A stretch of DNA of 64,000 nt from Epilithonimonas sp. JDS (lineage in GTDB: Bacteria > Bacteroidota > Bacteroidia > Flavobacteriales > Weeksellaceae): the NCBI RefSeq assembly GCF_021261315.1, contig NZ_JAJSAX010000008.1, forward strand, positions 1 to 64,000, given 5' to 3'. Made by a program: the position numbers and the translations under genes. The notes beneath the pieces were generated by a model. The model was not told the origin of the DNA and did no database searches. It worked only from the letters and a program-made list of their open reading frames with translations. Below, one piece after another: positions 1 to 7,194 of this stretch; within the stretch, counting starts at the first letter, position 1; every line of letters starts with the position of its first letter.

Positions 1-105
1 GAAGCCTTCAAAAGAGAAAAACAAATCAAAAACTGGAAAAGCAAGACGATGATTGAAAAATTGATTGCATCTTACCTCAGTTGGTTTAGAGCATCCCGAT
101 TTTAA
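1..105 (+). CDS. GIY-YIG nuclease family protein, C-terminal end (5' part outside window)
   Basis: The frame is open from base 1 and reads EAFKREKQIKNWKSKTMIEK followed by LIAS, which is the typical basic C-terminus of small GIY-YIG (UvrC-type) endonuclease domain proteins of Flavobacteriia. It then runs into the tRNA-like sequence (YLSWFRASRF) and stops at 103-105 inside the anticodon arm of that tRNA remnant. The catalytic part lies outside the window, so activity cannot be judged. The family assignment rests on about 24 residues. The reading into a tRNA is seen directly. Confidence 0.6.
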   Translation, partial: EAFKREKQIKNWKSKTMIEKLIASYLSWFRASRF

Positions 106-142
106 TCGGGAGAGTCGTGGGTTCGAATCCCTCAGGGCCCAC
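75..142 (+). pseudogene. tRNA remnant (Lys-like), 5' acceptor strand missing
   Basis: The D-arm (CAGTTGGTTTAGAGC), T-arm (GTTCGAATC) and 3' acceptor strand (AGGGCCC plus A) of a tRNA are present. The 5' acceptor strand that should read like GGGCCCT is replaced by the end of the GIY-YIG gene. The anticodon arm, ATCCCGATTTTAATCGGGAG, pairs as CCCGA/TCGGG around a 6-nt loop, so a normal 7-nt loop such as CTTTTAA (anticodon TTT) has lost a base. It is probably not a working tRNA. The anticodon hairpin closely matches the inner hairpins of the repeats at 4601-4663 and 42359-42423. Confidence 0.65.
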
Positions 143-143
143 A

Positions 144-174
144 AAATCTCTCAATTTATTGAGAGATTTTTTTT
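144..174 (+). terminator. Rho-independent terminator after the tRNA remnant
   Basis: The inverted repeat AATCTCTCAA ... TTGAGAGATT is followed by a run of T. Confidence 0.8.
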
Positions 175-197
175 ATATTAGCATCTACAAATTTTTT

Positions 198-272
198 GGG
201 CAGTTAGCTCAGTTGGTTTAGAGCGTTGCGTTGACATCGCAGAGGTCACTGGTTCGAATCCTGTACTGCCCA
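198..272 (+). tRNA. tRNA-Val (anticodon GAC)
   Basis: A 75-nt cloverleaf. The acceptor stem is GGGCAGT/ACTGCCC with discriminator A, and the D-arm is AGCTCAGTTGGTTTAGAGC. The anticodon stem TTGCG/CGCAG closes the 7-nt loop TTGACAT, giving anticodon GAC. The T-loop is GTTCGAATC. No CCA is encoded, since CT follows the discriminator base. All four stems pair, so this looks functional, unlike the remnant upstream. Confidence 0.95.
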
Positions 273-458
273 CTTTCTTAAAATTTTGTTAATTTATTAA
301 ATCTCAATTCACACAACCGTTAAACTTTCATAAAATATTTAAGCATCTGTTTAACTTTTTAATTAGGGTAAGATTTTTGATGCTTAATTATTTCTAAAAT
401 TGTTGCGCCTTTTTGGTATAAAACTCTTTTAATTACTAATCCCCTCAAAAGGAAACCT

Positions 459-923
459 ATGAAAAGATATTATGCAGTGTTAATTCCCTTCTACACTATT
501 TTCCTATTATATATGATGTTTTACGGCTGTGGAAGGCATCCCGAATTTGGATTCTTACAACTTAATCCGCTTCAAAGCATCACCTACTTTCTACGATACA
601 ATAATTTTTTCTCTGAGACTTTTATGGTCAATATCGTAGGAAACATATTGGTTTTCATACCATTCGGAGGATTGGGATTATTAATCAAAAAACTTAACAA
701 TTTACCACTATTATTCTTCCTGTTCATTTGTGGGATTTCCGCAATCGAGCTTGCACAGTATTACACCGCAAGAGGAACTGCAGATATAGATGATGTTTTC
801 TTAAATACTTTCGGAATGCTAATCGGATATTTTGCACTTAAAATTGCAACCTGGCTGAATGTTGCCAATATCCAATTAGAACTTAATTACGAAACGGCTA
901 ATGCTTATTCATATAACCAATAA
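459..923 (+). CDS. VanZ-like family membrane protein
   Basis: A 154-residue protein with about four hydrophobic segments. The VanZ-like signature is visible: VGNILVFIPFG (about 60-70), an acidic E plus Q in IELAQYY (about 96-102), and RGTADIDDVFLNTFG (about 105-119). VanZ homologues affect teicoplanin tolerance in Gram-positives, but the role in Bacteroidota is unknown. AAAAGG lies 7 nt before the ATG and supports this start. The 3' end overlaps the convergent glycosyltransferase by 26 nt. Family assignment is good; function is not known. Confidence 0.85.
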   Translation: MKRYYAVLIPFYTIFLLYMMFYGCGRHPEFGFLQLNPLQSITYFLRYNNFFSETFMVNIVGNILVFIPFGGLGLLIKKLNNLPLLFFLFICGISAIELAQYYTARGTADIDDVFLNTFGMLIGYFALKIATWLNVANIQLELNYETANAYSYNQ

Positions 924-1800
924 GCTGGCCAAGTTTGTAAAAGTCAAGCACTTTTAATGACGCATTACCTTTCAAAAGTTTTCTGGTGACTGATGGCTTC
1001 AAAAGTTTGTAAAACGCTTTGTAAATCAGAATAAAACCTGTTCTCTTCATCATCAGATAAGCTTTGGCAAGCTTTATTTGAGTGACTCTTTCAAAATTTT
1101 TATCTTTTTGAATTAAATGCGCAAGACTTTTTGCCGACTGATCTGCTTTGTCCAGGAAAACCAAATTGGTTTCCACATCATTATTAAATATCGGATTATC
1201 AATATGATCAATCTTTATGTGATGATCCTGCAAATCTTTTGAAAACACCAAATCCTCATAGCCGTATTGGGTAATTCCTTCATTGAATGGAACCCGCTCT
1301 AAAATCGATTTTTTTACAACAAAATTATTGGTTTGAAAATCAAGATATGGCTCTTTAAGACGTTGACTTACAGGAAGATTCTCCCTTTCTGTGGCAAACT
1401 TCCAACGCAAGCCGTATTCATCACTTGGCTTGGTTGCACTTACTTTTCTACCTCCGAAAATAACTTCCGGATTCTTTTTTTCAATAAAATCAAAATAGTT
1501 TTGGAGAAAATTTTCTTTAATGATTTTTCCGTCGCAATCTAGGAAAAGCAGATATTCTGATTGAGAATATTTTAAGAATAAATTCCTGATTTTTGATCTT
1601 CCTATATTTCTGTCAAGGAAAATGAACTGGCTGACTTTGGTTTGTAAATCCTTATTTAAATCAATAAATTTTTCTTTCGAAGCGTCATCTATCAGAATGA
1701 TTTCTGCGTCTAATTGATCTAAATTTATTTGATTTTGAACATCATTGACTAATTCATTGACATCAAAATTATAAACAGGAATACAAACACTCAGCTTCAT
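898..1800 (-). CDS. Glycosyltransferase family 2
   Basis: A 300-residue GT-A fold protein. The nucleotide-binding start is MKLSVCIPVYN, and IILIDDAS follows at about 54-61. The metal-binding DxD motif is LFLDCDGK at about 105-112. The middle region with YGYEDLVFSKDL resembles the acceptor region of GT2 enzymes, where an E-D pair provides the catalytic base. It probably adds a sugar to lipopolysaccharide or a surface glycan. It overlaps the upstream GT9 gene by 4 nt (ATGA), so the two are translationally coupled and likely serve the same glycan. Donor and acceptor cannot be told from sequence. Confidence 0.88.
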   Translation of the reverse strand: MKLSVCIPVYNFDVNELVNDVQNQINLDQLDAEIILIDDASKEKFIDLNKDLQTKVSQFIFLDRNIGRSKIRNLFLKYSQSEYLLFLDCDGKIIKENFLQNYFDFIEKKNPEVIFGGRKVSATKPSDEYGLRWKFATERENLPVSQRLKEPYLDFQTNNFVVKKSILERVPFNEGITQYGYEDLVFSKDLQDHHIKIDHIDNPIFNNDVETNLVFLDKADQSAKSLAHLIQKDKNFERVTQIKLAKAYLMMKRTGFILIYKAFYKLLKPSVTRKLLKGNASLKVLDFYKLGQLIGYMNKH

Positions 1801-2762
1801 ATTTTGTCTATAATTTTCTGAATATTAAGTTCCTCAAGACAAGCATAATCCCCCCGGAAACATTCTTTATCACCGAAAACAGAACAAGGTCTGCAGGATA
1901 AATCTTTCACGTGGACAATATCATCTTTACTTTGCCCGTAACCCAAAAACCCTGCAAAATGATGCGTGGAACCCCAGACAGAAATACATCTTGTTCCCAT
2001 CAGACTAGCCAAATGCATATTCGCCGAGTCCATCGATATCATTAATTCCAATTCTGAGATTTTTTGAAGTTCTTCTTTCAACGTCAATTTTCCTGACAGA
2101 CTCAAAGTATTAGGGATTTGGCTTTCCCATTTTTTCAGAATCTCATCCTCTTCTTTTCCGCCTCCAAAAAAATAAATTTTATGCGTTTTGGCGAGAATTC
2201 TGGCCAGCTCAAAAGATTTTTCTTCCGGCATCATTTTCCCTTTATGCTGGGCAAATGGTGCAAATCCGATTCCTTGTTTGACCTCAGATCTACGACGGTA
2301 TTGATGTGATAATTCCAGTGGAAAACCCATTTTCCGGAAAACTTCGGCGTATCTTTCCACCGTTCTTTTGAGTGGCTTTTTATCAAGATTCCAGATATTC
2401 GTCAGTTTTTCTTTTTCAGACTTTCCTTTATTAATTTTGAAAACTTTGTACCGGTGTCTTTTGAAAATAGAATTCACCATTTTTGTTCTGATGACATCGT
2501 GAAGGTCAGCGACATAATCGGGTTTGAATTCTCTAATTAACTGTCTCGTCAATTTTCGAATTCCGAAAACTCCTTTGTAATCATCGAAACTGATGCCTTT
2601 GAAAATCAATCGCGGATGACCGTGAAAAAGATCTCTGAAATGTTCCCTGCTGATGAATATTAGCTCAACATCAGGATTCTGCTCCAGAAACTCGATACAA
2701 ACAGGAACAGTCATTGCAACGTCCCCAAATGCGGAAAAACGATATGCTAAAATAGTCTTCAC
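1797..2762 (-). CDS. Glycosyltransferase family 9 (heptosyltransferase-like)
   Basis: A 321-residue GT-B protein. The N-terminus MKTILAYRFSAFGDVAMTVP is the GT9 donor-domain start. The C-terminal half carries SMDSANMHLASLMGTRCISVWG, the conserved ADP-heptose:LPS heptosyltransferase motif with D and H. The last 40 residues hold four cysteines (SCRPC, KECF, YACL), typical of Bacteroidota members. The likely role is core lipopolysaccharide glycosylation at the inner membrane. The gene sits between sufE (0 nt gap) and the GT2 gene (4-nt overlap) in one minus-strand unit. Confidence 0.88.
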   Translation of the reverse strand: MKTILAYRFSAFGDVAMTVPVCIEFLEQNPDVELIFISREHFRDLFHGHPRLIFKGISFDDYKGVFGIRKLTRQLIREFKPDYVADLHDVIRTKMVNSIFKRHRYKVFKINKGKSEKEKLTNIWNLDKKPLKRTVERYAEVFRKMGFPLELSHQYRRRSEVKQGIGFAPFAQHKGKMMPEEKSFELARILAKTHKIYFFGGGKEEDEILKKWESQIPNTLSLSGKLTLKEELQKISELELMISMDSANMHLASLMGTRCISVWGSTHHFAGFLGYGQSKDDIVHVKDLSCRPCSVFGDKECFRGDYACLEELNIQKIIDKI

Positions 2763-3182
2763 CTACTTCTTTAGTTGAAATGCGACTGCGTAAAATTTGA
2801 TTTGCTTGGTCATCGCCATTAATCCGTTTGCGCGCGATGGCGACAGGAATTCCTGCAAACCGATTTGTGAGATGAAATCAAAATCCGAATCCAAAATCTC
2901 CTGCGTAGAATGTCCACTGTAGATTCTCACCAAAAGCGAAACAATTCCCTTTGGCAAAATCCCATCAGAATCTGCATTGAAGAACAATTTTCCGTCTTTG
3001 TGTTCGGCATCTATCCAAACCTTGGACTGGCAACCACGGATGAGATTGTCGTCCGTTTTTTTATCATCGGGAAGTCCTTCCAACTCTTTTCCGAGGTCGA
3101 TGATATATTCGTATTTCTGTTCCCAATCTTCCAGAAAGGAGAATTCTTCTACTAATTCTTGTTGATTTTCTTTGATTGTCAT
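2763..3182 (-). CDS. sufE: SufE family Fe-S cluster assembly protein
   Basis: A 139-residue protein of typical SufE length. The sulfur-accepting cysteine is Cys51 in NLIRGCQSKVWI. The family features LEDWEQKYEYIIDLG at the start and GLQEFLSPSRANGL near the end are present. SufE takes persulfide sulfur from the SufS cysteine desulfurase and passes it to the SufBCD scaffold. No other suf gene is adjacent. The next gene, GT9, follows without a gap, so the two are co-transcribed although functionally unrelated. Confidence 0.93.
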   Translation of the reverse strand: MTIKENQQELVEEFSFLEDWEQKYEYIIDLGKELEGLPDDKKTDDNLIRGCQSKVWIDAEHKDGKLFFNADSDGILPKGIVSLLVRIYSGHSTQEILDSDFDFISQIGLQEFLSPSRANGLMAMTKQIKFYAVAFQLKK

Positions 3183-3212
3183 TCAGAGATTTTATTTGAT
3201 TTAATGAATCAA

Positions 3213-4463
3213 TTACTTTACCAATTGTGAGATATGAACAATTACGCTTACGGCAGCAATCATACTTTCCAAAGGTACAAATTCGTACGGTCCGTGGAAG
3301 TTGTGTCCACCAGCGAAGATATTCGGGCAAGGCAATCCCATATAGGATAACTGTGCGCCGTCTGTTCCGCCACGGATGGCTTTGATTTTCGGGGTGATGC
3401 CAGCGTTTTTCATTGCTTGTTCAGCGATGTCCACGATGTGCATTTTGCCTTCGAATTGTTTTTTCATATTGAGATATTGCGGTTTGATTTCTATCTCAGC
3501 CGTTTTCTCTCCGTATTTTTGGTTGATTGCTTCTACTTTTTCAGCAATCAGTTTTTTTCTATCTTCAAATTTCTGGTCGTTGTGGTCGCGGATGATGTAC
3601 TGAAGTTTGGCTTCGGAAACATCACCTTCGAAATCTGTCAGGTGAAAAAATCCTTCGAAACCTTTTGTTGTGGCAGGCGTTTCATTTTCCGGAAGTGAAT
3701 TGATGAACTCTGAAGCTACCAATCCTGCATTCAGCATTTTACCGAAAGAATAACCTGGATGAACAGACAATCCGTGGATTTTCACGACAGCTCCGGCCGC
3801 GTTGAAGTTTTCATACTCCAATTCGCCAATTTCACCGCCGTCCATTGTGTAAGCCCATTCTGCACCAAACTTTTCAACATCGAAATGATGAGCGCCTCTT
3901 CCAATTTCCTCATCTGGATTGAATCCGATGGAAATTCGTCCGTGCTTGATTTGAGGATTTGCTAACAAAAATTCTGCAGCCGTTACAATCTCTGCAACGC
4001 CAGCTTTGTCATCCGCACTTAGCAAAGTCGTTCCATCTGTCGTGATGATGGTTTGTCCGATGTATTTTTTTAAAGCTTCAAATTTGATTGAAGACAAGGT
4101 AAATCCTGTTTCTTTGTTCAATAACAAATCTTCGCCGTCATAATTTTCCCAAATCTGAGGATTCACATTCTCGCCGTTAAAATCTGGTGAAGAATCATAG
4201 TGCGCAATGAATCCAACTTGTGGAACATTTTCCTCGATATTAGAAGGAATAAATCCAAAAACATAGCCTTTGTCATCGATACTGACATCTTCCAAGCCGA
4301 GTTCCTGCAATTCTTTGTGAAGGTAATTTGCAATGTCCCACTGTCTTTCCGTGGAAGGCGTGGTCTCACTTTCTGCGTCGCTGGTTGAAAATATCTTGAT
4401 GTATGTGATGAATCTGCTGAGGAGTTTTTCTTTCCAAACGCCGTCCAATTGGATGTTTTCCAT
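3213..4463 (-). CDS. pepT: Peptidase T (tripeptide aminopeptidase, M20)
   Basis: A 416-residue zinc peptidase of the M20B family, cleaving the N-terminal residue from tripeptides in the cytoplasm. Metal ligand His88 is in FIAHYDSSPD with Asp90. The second metal and catalytic block is LLSADDKAGVAEI, and the catalytic Glu pair is in NPDEEIGRG. TMDGGEIGELEYENFNAA is diagnostic of PepT, and the late histidine is in AGGHNFHGP. Length matches the family. It is the first gene after its own promoter (4483-4514), and sufE follows 30 nt downstream. Confidence 0.95.
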   Translation of the reverse strand: MENIQLDGVWKEKLLSRFITYIKIFSTSDAESETTPSTERQWDIANYLHKELQELGLEDVSIDDKGYVFGFIPSNIEENVPQVGFIAHYDSSPDFNGENVNPQIWENYDGEDLLLNKETGFTLSSIKFEALKKYIGQTIITTDGTTLLSADDKAGVAEIVTAAEFLLANPQIKHGRISIGFNPDEEIGRGAHHFDVEKFGAEWAYTMDGGEIGELEYENFNAAGAVVKIHGLSVHPGYSFGKMLNAGLVASEFINSLPENETPATTKGFEGFFHLTDFEGDVSEAKLQYIIRDHNDQKFEDRKKLIAEKVEAINQKYGEKTAEIEIKPQYLNMKKQFEGKMHIVDIAEQAMKNAGITPKIKAIRGGTDGAQLSYMGLPCPNIFAGGHNFHGPYEFVPLESMIAAVSVIVHISQLVK

Positions 4464-4482
4464 ATAATTTGCTATATCTCCG

Positions 4483-4514
4483 CAAAGTTATATATTTATG
4501 GAGTGAACAACAAA
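4483..4514 (-). promoter_or_regulatory. Bacteroidota-type promoter of pepT
   Basis: Read on the minus strand this is TTTG-N20-TAACTTTG, matching the Bacteroidota -33/-7 consensus TTTG / TAnnTTTG. The -7 box ends 19 nt before the pepT ATG. Confidence 0.65.
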
Positions 4515-4600
4515 CAATTCGTGGTTAGAGTTAAGTGATAAATGATAAGCAATAAATGATTATTGATTGCTGATTGTTAAAAGATGTTGCAACTCGTAAC

Positions 4601-4663
4601 TGCAGCCCGACTTGAGTGGATCCCGATGTTAAATCGGGAGGGAACGGAAGGCGGAATAGCTGC
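4601..4663. repeat. REP-like cruciform repeat, copy A
   Basis: The outer ends GCAGCCCGACTTGAGTGGA and GGGAACGGAAGGCGGA-ATAGCTGCC enclose an inner hairpin ATCCCGAT/ATCGGGAG. GCAGC and GCTGC pair at the base. Related copies lie at 36949-37050 (different, longer inner hairpin) and 42359-42423. The 226-nt gap between pepT and the next gene also holds AT-rich word repeats such as GATAAATGATAAG (about 4537-4549). Confidence 0.7.
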
Positions 4664-4689
4664 CCTAAATTAAATTTAAAAATAGACCA

Positions 4690-5538
4690 ATGTTCTTAAC
4701 CGAATGTCCTAGAGACGCGATGCAAGGCTGGGGAGAAATGATTCCCACGCAAACGAAGATAGATTACATTAACAGGCTGATGGAAGTTGGTTTTGATGTG
4801 CTGGATTGCGGGAGCTTTGTGAACCCGAAAACGATGCCTCAAATGGTGGATTCTGGAACTGTGCTAGATGAAATCGACAAGTCACTTTCCAATACAAAGC
4901 TTTCCGTCATCGTTGCCAATCTGAAGGGTGCAGAAAAAGCATTGAGCCACGAGCAGGTTGATATTTTGGGATTTCCGTTTTCGATTTCGGAAACGTTTCA
5001 ACATCGGAATACGAACAAAAGTCGTGAAGAAGCTTTCTCGGAAGTTGTGAAAATCTTCGAATTGGCAAAGTCGGAAAGCCGACAGCTGAATCTCTATTTT
5101 TCTATGGCTTTTGGGAATCCGTATGGCGAAAGCTGGAAATGGGAAGATGTAGATTTTTGGGCGAAACGTTTTGAGGAAATCGGCATTAAAGATATTTTAC
5201 TTTCTGATACAACTGGCGTTGGGAATGTTGAAAAGATTTCGCTTTTGTTTAATAAAATTCCTTCGAAATATCCTGAGATTAATTTCGGTGCGCATTTTCA
5301 TAATCGTTACGAAGATTCTTACATCAAGCTGAAAGCGGCTTATGATGAAGGCTGCAGACGATTTGACAGTGCGATAAAAGGAATTGGCGGCTGTCCGATG
5401 GCAAAGGATGATCTGGTTGGAAATATGCCGACGGAGAAAGTATTTACATTTATGTCATCTGAAAAACTAGACATCAGACAGAATCTTCTTCATTTCGAAA
5501 GCGCTTACAATATGGCGAAGGATATTTTTCATTTTTAG
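4690..5538 (+). CDS. Hydroxymethylglutaryl-CoA lyase-like protein
   Basis: A 282-residue TIM-barrel protein of the HMG-CoA lyase/isopropylmalate synthase family. It splits HMG-CoA to acetoacetate and acetyl-CoA, the last step of leucine breakdown. It starts MFLTECPRDAMQGWGE, with the metal and catalytic residues of the family (E, R, D). Barrel metal ligands are in FGAHFHNRYED (HxH). The lyase signature IKGIGGCPMAKDDLVGNMPT includes the catalytic Cys. The ATG leaves only three residues before the conserved TE-PRD start, which is usual for this group. No other leucine-degradation gene is nearby. Confidence 0.88.
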   Translation: MFLTECPRDAMQGWGEMIPTQTKIDYINRLMEVGFDVLDCGSFVNPKTMPQMVDSGTVLDEIDKSLSNTKLSVIVANLKGAEKALSHEQVDILGFPFSISETFQHRNTNKSREEAFSEVVKIFELAKSESRQLNLYFSMAFGNPYGESWKWEDVDFWAKRFEEIGIKDILLSDTTGVGNVEKISLLFNKIPSKYPEINFGAHFHNRYEDSYIKLKAAYDEGCRRFDSAIKGIGGCPMAKDDLVGNMPTEKVFTFMSSEKLDIRQNLLHFESAYNMAKDIFHF

Positions 5539-5655
5539 ATTGATCCCCGAAAGATAAATTTTATCATATTTTGATAATTATTAATAATCAAAATTTCCAA
5601 ATTCGAAAAAATGGTGTAAATTTATTACAGAAAAAACAATCTAAAAACTATCGTT

Positions 5656-6060
5656 ATGACTTCAAAAACAACTTATTTAGGAGACTTCAAAATTGAATCT
5701 GTTCACGAAGCTTCTGGCGACGTTTTCTCAACTTACGTTCCATCCAACGACTTTACAGTAAGAGAGCACTTCTCTCCGACCGATATCTTTGCAACGGCAT
5801 TGGCAGAAAGCGCATTTGCTTCTCTTGTTGTCTTGGGAAAAGACAGACACGTTGATATTACGGGAGCAACCTGCGAATTGAAAAAAACAATGTATTTCGA
5901 GCCAAGAAGAATTGGCGAAATCTTCGCGGTGTTCAAATTCCCTCATTCTTATACGTCAGAAGAACAGGAATTCATTGAGCACACGGTAAAGAACAGCGCA
6001 GTGTATCTCAGTTTACATCCTGATATTAAAAAAATTCTTCTTTTTGAATATAAAGACTAA
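5656..6060 (+). CDS. OsmC-family protein lacking both redox cysteines
   Basis: A 134-residue OsmC/Ohr-fold protein. The family outline is visible: YLGDFKIESVHEASG, then FSPTDIFATALAES, then a C-terminal helix. OsmC/Ohr peroxidases use two cysteines, one after the FSPTDL motif and one in the late C-P motif. Here the positions read ALAESAFASL and VYLSLHPD, and the protein contains only one Cys elsewhere (ATCELKK). Thiol peroxidase activity is therefore unlikely. Some cysteine-free OsmC-like proteins are known but their role is not. A bidirectional terminator separates it from the next gene. Confidence 0.75.
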   Translation: MTSKTTYLGDFKIESVHEASGDVFSTYVPSNDFTVREHFSPTDIFATALAESAFASLVVLGKDRHVDITGATCELKKTMYFEPRRIGEIFAVFKFPHSYTSEEQEFIEHTVKNSAVYLSLHPDIKKILLFEYKD

Positions 6061-6063
6061 ACA

Positions 6064-6092
6064 AAAATTCCTGCAATCAGCAGGAATTTTTT
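6064..6092. terminator. Bidirectional terminator between convergent genes
   Basis: The perfect stem AATTCCTGC/GCAGGAATT with loop AATCA has A and T runs on either side. It serves the OsmC-like gene (+) and the DUF59 gene (-). Confidence 0.85.
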
Positions 6093-6093
6093 A

Positions 6094-6420
6094 TTATAAC
6101 ATACCAAGTTCAAACTTGGCTTCTTCGCTCATCATTTCTTTGGTCCAGGTTGGCTCAAAGGTGAGTTCTATTTTGGCAGACTTAACGCCTTCTACGCCAC
6201 GTACCTTGTCTTCCACTTCTACCGGTAAAGTTTCGGCTACGGGACAGTTTGGAGATGTGAGTGTCATTATTACCAAAACGTCTGCTTCTTCTGAGATCTG
6301 AACGTCGTAAACCAATCCCAATTCGTAGATATCCACAGGGATTTCCGGGTCGTAAACGGATTTCAGTTCCTTGATAATTTCTTCGCCTATATCTGCGATT
6401 TGATCGTCTGTCAGTTTCAT
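6094..6420 (-). CDS. DUF59/MIP18 family Fe-S assembly protein (SufT/PaaD-like)
   Basis: A 108-residue single-domain DUF59 protein. The hallmark SVYDPEIPVDIYELGLVYDV is at about 21-40, and the conserved cysteine Cys59 is in TSPNCPVAETLP. DUF59 proteins (SufT, PaaD-like, eukaryotic MIP18) help mature or deliver Fe-S clusters. In Flavobacteriia such genes often accompany suf genes, but here the neighbour is a DEDD exonuclease, 1 nt away, so the two are co-transcribed. sufE lies 3 kb off on the same strand. The exact client is unknown. Confidence 0.88.
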   Translation of the reverse strand: MKLTDDQIADIGEEIIKELKSVYDPEIPVDIYELGLVYDVQISEEADVLVIMTLTSPNCPVAETLPVEVEDKVRGVEGVKSAKIELTFEPTWTKEMMSEEAKFELGML

Positions 6421-6421
6421 T

Positions 6422-7117
6422 TTAATCTAATCTTTTTAATAAATCTTCCTGACGCATACGCCGGAAAATGTTTGCCAAAGTTAAGACATCTTTTTCACAA
6501 TAATGAATGATTCTGTCTATATCGCCGTCTTTGTAGAATATATCGGCAACCATACTTCCGTCGATATCGTCTTTTGGCGTTGGGATTCCGAAGATGTGAG
6601 CCAACAATTCCAATGAAACATAACTTTTCCAATCTCCGAATTTCCATAATTCCATCGTATCGATATGCGGAATTTCCCAAGGTTTCTTTCCAAACATTTG
6701 AAATGGAAGCGGCGGCTGAATGCCGTGAACAAGCAGTCGTCTTGCGATATAGGGAAAATCGAACTCCTTACCGTTGTGCGCGCAGAGAATTACACTGTTC
6801 ATTCTAGGTGCATTAAACAATTCACAAAATTCGATTAATAAATTTTTCTCTTCTCCCGAGAATGTTTTGATTTTTAATTTACCGGAATTGCTATCAATCA
6901 TTCCGATTGAAATACAAATGATCATCCCAAACTCTGCCATTATTCCGGCGCGCTGCTCGTAGAAATCGGACGCTTCAACTTCTTCCTTTCTTTGAGACTT
7001 GGTTTTCTTATCATAAAGATATTGGGTTGTCGGATCTAGATTTTCCCAGGAATCGATTTGTGGAACTGTTTCTATGTCGAGGAAGAGAATATTTTCGATT
7101 GGAAGTTTGTGGATCAT
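6422..7117 (-). CDS. 3'-5' exonuclease, RNase H-like (PolB-exonuclease-like)
   Basis: A 231-residue protein resembling the proofreading exonuclease domain of family B polymerases without the polymerase. Exo I is LFLDIETVP with Asp14 and Glu16. Exo II is AHNGKEFDFPYIARR. The C-terminal exo III is HYCEKDVLTLANI. These give a DEDD-type two-metal active site. The length is usual for the stand-alone family. Substrate is unknown; a DNA repair or RNA trimming role is possible. It lies downstream of the act operon terminator and directly upstream of the DUF59 gene. Confidence 0.85.
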   Translation of the reverse strand: MIHKLPIENILFLDIETVPQIDSWENLDPTTQYLYDKKTKSQRKEEVEASDFYEQRAGIMAEFGMIICISIGMIDSNSGKLKIKTFSGEEKNLLIEFCELFNAPRMNSVILCAHNGKEFDFPYIARRLLVHGIQPPLPFQMFGKKPWEIPHIDTMELWKFGDWKSYVSLELLAHIFGIPTPKDDIDGSMVADIFYKDGDIDRIIHYCEKDVLTLANIFRRMRQEDLLKRLD

Positions 7118-7146
7118 TTGAGTTTTGTTTCTTTAAAATTAATAAA

Positions 7147-7174
7147 AAAACCCAACATCACTGCTGGGTTTTAT
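7147..7174 (-). terminator. Terminator of the act operon
   Basis: The stem AACCCA...TGGGTT, read on the minus strand, is followed by a T run (AAAAAAA at 7144-7150 on plus). It lies 21 nt after the actF stop codon. Confidence 0.75.
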
Positions 7175-7194
7175 ATTTTCAGTTCTAAAATTAA

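Noticed and set aside
75-142. A functional tRNA-Lys
   Set aside because: The 5' acceptor strand is missing and the anticodon loop is one base short, so the cloverleaf cannot form.
339-387. Inverted repeat TTAAGCATC ... GATGCTTAA upstream of the VanZ-like gene
   Set aside because: It has 9-bp arms in very AT-rich DNA with a 31-nt gap and no T run. This is compatible with chance.
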